From positions 1-6,931 of the forward strand of contig DATIFQ010000239.1 of the NCBI GenBank assembly GCA_035455185.1: DNA of 6,931 bases. Direction: 5' to 3'. The stretch is from JAEHDI01 sp035455185. GTDB taxonomy: Bacteria > Acidobacteriota > Terriglobia > Bryobacterales > Bryobacteraceae. Positions 5,331 to 6,931 of the stretch are shown here, one piece after another (position 1 is the stretch's first letter; the number at the start of each line of letters is the position of its first letter). The notes under the pieces were generated by a model, which saw only the letters and a list, made by a program, of their open reading frames with translations, did not search any database and was not told where the DNA came from. A program made the position numbers and the translations under genes.

Positions 5331-5688
5331 TCGTGACCTTGAGTCTTGCCGGACGCCCGGGCTTGTCGCCGACTGGCGCTTCAACATCGCCTACAATGCT
5401 GCGCTTCAACTCGCAACTGCTGCCCTTGCTGCATCGGGATTCCGGGCAGAGCGCTCATCGCATCACTATCGAGTAATCGAGTCGCTTTCCATGACCCTCG
5501 GGCTAGACGTCATGACGGTTAGAAAACTCGACACGTTCCGGAGGAAGCACAACATCTCGGACTACGAGCGGGCTCACACGATCTCTGACCTCGAGGCGGA
5601 AGAGATGATCGGGCTCGCCGTGCGGCTGCGGCAGGAGATCCGCCCCTGGCTTGCACAGAATCACCCATCTCTGACACCTCGCCGATGA
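5236..5688 (+). CDS. HEPN-fold protein, partner of the MNT protein
   Basis: A 150-residue, mostly helical protein resembling the HEPN proteins that accompany winged-helix/MNT proteins: LSLQDWCRNGWLREHKASPQEIADLL at the N-terminus, DWRFNIAYNAALQLATAALAASGFR (46-70), HHYRVIESLSMTLGL (76-90), LDTFRRKHNISDYE (98-111) and a closing helix ending in WLAQNHPSL. Ribonuclease HEPN toxins carry RX4-6H (HepT: RX4HXY). At the matching place this protein reads KHNISDY, with His where Arg is expected and Tyr where His is expected, so classic RNase activity is doubtful. ATG 5236 has no good Shine-Dalgarno and sits 95 bp inside the MNT gene in the +1 frame, so translation is probably coupled to it. The start is supported by the family-like N-terminal sequence, although the deep overlap makes it less certain. 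It may be a non-nuclease HEPN, for example a binding partner or substrate of the MNT domain. Confidence 0.82.
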   Translation: MKLSLQDWCRNGWLREHKASPQEIADLLDVVDRDLESCRTPGLVADWRFNIAYNAALQLATAALAASGFRAERSSHHYRVIESLSMTLGLDVMTVRKLDTFRRKHNISDYERAHTISDLEAEEMIGLAVRLRQEIRPWLAQNHPSLTPRR

Positions 5689-5728
5689 GTGCCGTTTGGA
5701 GTCGGTGACAGGGCACTGATACGCGCCA

Positions 5729-5751
5729 CGGCCGCCTTACTCTGGTGGCCG
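5729..5751. terminator. Hairpin in the convergent gap, possible terminator
   Basis: CGGCCGCC (5729-5736) and GGTGGCCG (5744-5751) pair into an 8-bp GC-rich stem with one G-T wobble and a 7-nt loop. It lies between the HEPN stop and the end of the enolase-superfamily gene on the opposite strand. No T-tract follows on either strand, so it is not a canonical Rho-independent terminator; it could act as a weak bidirectional or 3'-end-stabilising element. The rest of 5689-5779 shows nothing recognisable. Confidence 0.35.
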
Positions 5752-5779
5752 CCGCTCAGGGCTCAGAATTGGCTGAAGC

Positions 5780-6931
5780 TTACACCGGCGGCAGGTCAGG
5801 GTTCGGTTTCATGTACGGACCCGGGACGTACGGGAACTTCTTGGCGAGGTTGGCGGCCAGTTCGACGCCGAAGCCGGGCTTGTCAGGCAGGTCCATGTAG
5901 CCCTTCTTCACCACGAGCGGATCTTTGAAGACCTCTTCCTTGAGCGGATTGAACGTCTGGTTCAGCTCAAGCATCAGGCGATTCGGAATGGCCGCAACCA
6001 AAGCTGCGTTGGCCATCGTCGTCAACCCTCCGTGCCAGTTGTGGGGGCAGCATGGCTTGCCCTGCAACGCGGCCACCCGTGCGATGTGCCATCCTTCGCT
6101 GAGCCCGGTGGTGTTGACGTCCGGCTGCACGATCTCGTAGGCATCGCGGTCGACCCACTGCTTGAAATCGAATCGTGTCGTCATCGTTTCGCCGCCGGAA
6201 ACCTTCACCGTCGGAAGCGCATGATTGACCTTGATGTAATTCTCGATGGCGCCCTCGGCGCGGCGATCGACCGGTTCCTCGAACCAGAGAAACTTCAGTT
6301 CTTCGAGCACAGGGCAGATCTCCAGGCACTCCTCGAGGGTCCATCGCATGTTGCTTTCCTGAATCAAGTCGAAGCCCGGCCCGACCGCCTCCCGCATCTT
6401 CCTGAGGTACGGGATGTACTTCGGGATCGTCATGCCGCTGTTCTTCCACTCCGTGCCGATACGGAACTTGAAGGCGGAATAGCCGTTCCCCTTGTGGCGC
6501 ACCGCTTCGTCGATGAGATCTTCGGGGCGCTTGTACCAGGCGTATTCGACCCCTCCGCTCGCGTACATCCGGATGTGGGGTTCCGGCTGGCCGTCGCCTG
6601 CGAGCAATTTGTACACTGGCGTGCCCTTCGCCTTGCCGATGATGTCCCACAGCGCCGCGTCCACCCCCGCCCACGCCACCTGGTAGCGGAACGGAGAGTC
6701 GCCCCAGGTACACGTGAGGTGGTCGACGTCAAAGGGGTTCTTGCCGATCAGGCGGGGCCGGATCTCTTCGTCGATGAACTTTTTCACCGCCTCCGGACCG
6801 CCATAGGGGCTCGGCTCGCCGATGCCGATGATGCCCTTGTCGGTGAGAACCTCGACGAGGATTGCGTCGGCCTTCCAGACGACGAAGCTGGCGGTCACCC
6901 ATTGCTTCTCACGCGGGAGTTCATGGGAGAG
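5780..6931 (-). CDS. Mandelate racemase / muconate lactonizing enzyme family protein (enolase superfamily), 5'-truncated
   Basis: Probable Mg-dependent acid-sugar dehydratase or racemase. The frame stays open to the window edge, and the residues before GTG 6898 (SHELPREKQW) look like the normal N-terminal capping region, so the true start lies outside and that GTG is not used. Counting that GTG as residue 1: capping-domain TDKGIIGIGEPSPYGGP (19-35) and DAALWDIIGKAKGTPVYKLLAG (80-101); the catalytic KxK position reads K144-F-R146; metal ligands E181 (QESN), E207 (FEEP) and E237 (SGGE); D260 (IVQPDVN) and H286 (CPHNWHGG), which would form the Asp-His general acid/base pair of the mandelate racemase subgroup. 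Second Lys to Arg and first Asp ligand to Glu are unusual changes. Substrate is likely a sugar acid but cannot be named. It converges on the HEPN gene. Confidence 0.93.
   Translation of the reverse strand, partial: LSHELPREKQWVTASFVVWKADAILVEVLTDKGIIGIGEPSPYGGPEAVKKFIDEEIRPRLIGKNPFDVDHLTCTWGDSPFRYQVAWAGVDAALWDIIGKAKGTPVYKLLAGDGQPEPHIRMYASGGVEYAWYKRPEDLIDEAVRHKGNGYSAFKFRIGTEWKNSGMTIPKYIPYLRKMREAVGPGFDLIQESNMRWTLEECLEICPVLEELKFLWFEEPVDRRAEGAIENYIKVNHALPTVKVSGGETMTTRFDFKQWVDRDAYEIVQPDVNTTGLSEGWHIARVAALQGKPCCPHNWHGGLTTMANAALVAAIPNRLMLELNQTFNPLKEEVFKDPLVVKKGYMDLPDKPGFGVELAANLAKKFPYVPGPYMKPNPDLPPV

Noticed and set aside
4560..5760. Target-site duplications or terminal inverted repeats bordering the MNT/HEPN module
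   Set aside because: Comparison by eye of about 4560-4620 with 5690-5760 gave no convincing direct or inverted repeat.
5967..6713. 248-codon - strand frame inside the enolase-superfamily gene
   Set aside because: It lies within the coding region of a protein with intact family motifs and has an Arg/Gly/His-rich composition typical of an off-frame read.

Overview
The window is GC-rich (GC/GCC-heavy codons, long antisense shadow frames) and bacterial. It pairs Gfo/Idh/MocA, xylose-isomerase-like TIM-barrel and mandelate-racemase-like genes with a PASTA protein and a winged-helix nucleotidyltransferase/HEPN pair. That mix fits a soil-type heterotroph such as an Acidobacteriota (Solibacter/Bryobacter-like), but Planctomycetota or Verrucomicrobiota relatives cannot be excluded by eye. 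The assignment is an inference from gene content; there is no rRNA or other taxonomic marker.

Layout: (1) 2-1764, + strand: a 5'-truncated NAD(P)-dependent Gfo/Idh/MocA oxidoreductase overlapping by 13 bp a sugar-phosphate isomerase/epimerase-type TIM barrel. This is a sugar or polyol catabolic pair. (2) 1842-3355, + strand: a two-gene unit with an ATGA overlap. It encodes a secreted/anchored PASTA-domain protein with one C-terminal membrane helix and a 193-residue unrecognised partner. (3) 3374-4429, - strand: a GT4-type glycosyltransferase, convergent with unit 2. (4) 4430-4646: a short divergent region holding a probable truncated N-terminus of a secreted protein and two candidate promoter zones. 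(5) 4647-5688, + strand: a winged-helix/minimal-nucleotidyltransferase fusion protein and a HEPN-fold protein whose genes overlap by 95 bp. The module resembles MNT-HEPN toxin-antitoxin pairs. Two ACCC-N5/6-GGGT dyads lie over its promoter and start. (6) 5780-6931, - strand: a mandelate racemase/muconate lactonizing enzyme (enolase superfamily) protein, cut by the window end and convergent with the HEPN gene across a 91-bp gap that contains a hairpin.

The oxidoreductase, TIM-barrel and enolase-superfamily proteins could all act on sugar acids or polyols, but they are not one operon here. The most system-like parts are the PASTA/partner pair and the winged-helix-MNT/HEPN pair. The second looks like a mobile or stress module, possibly inserted into the start of a secreted-protein gene. 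No tRNA, rRNA, CRISPR array, transposase or clear insertion sequence was seen.
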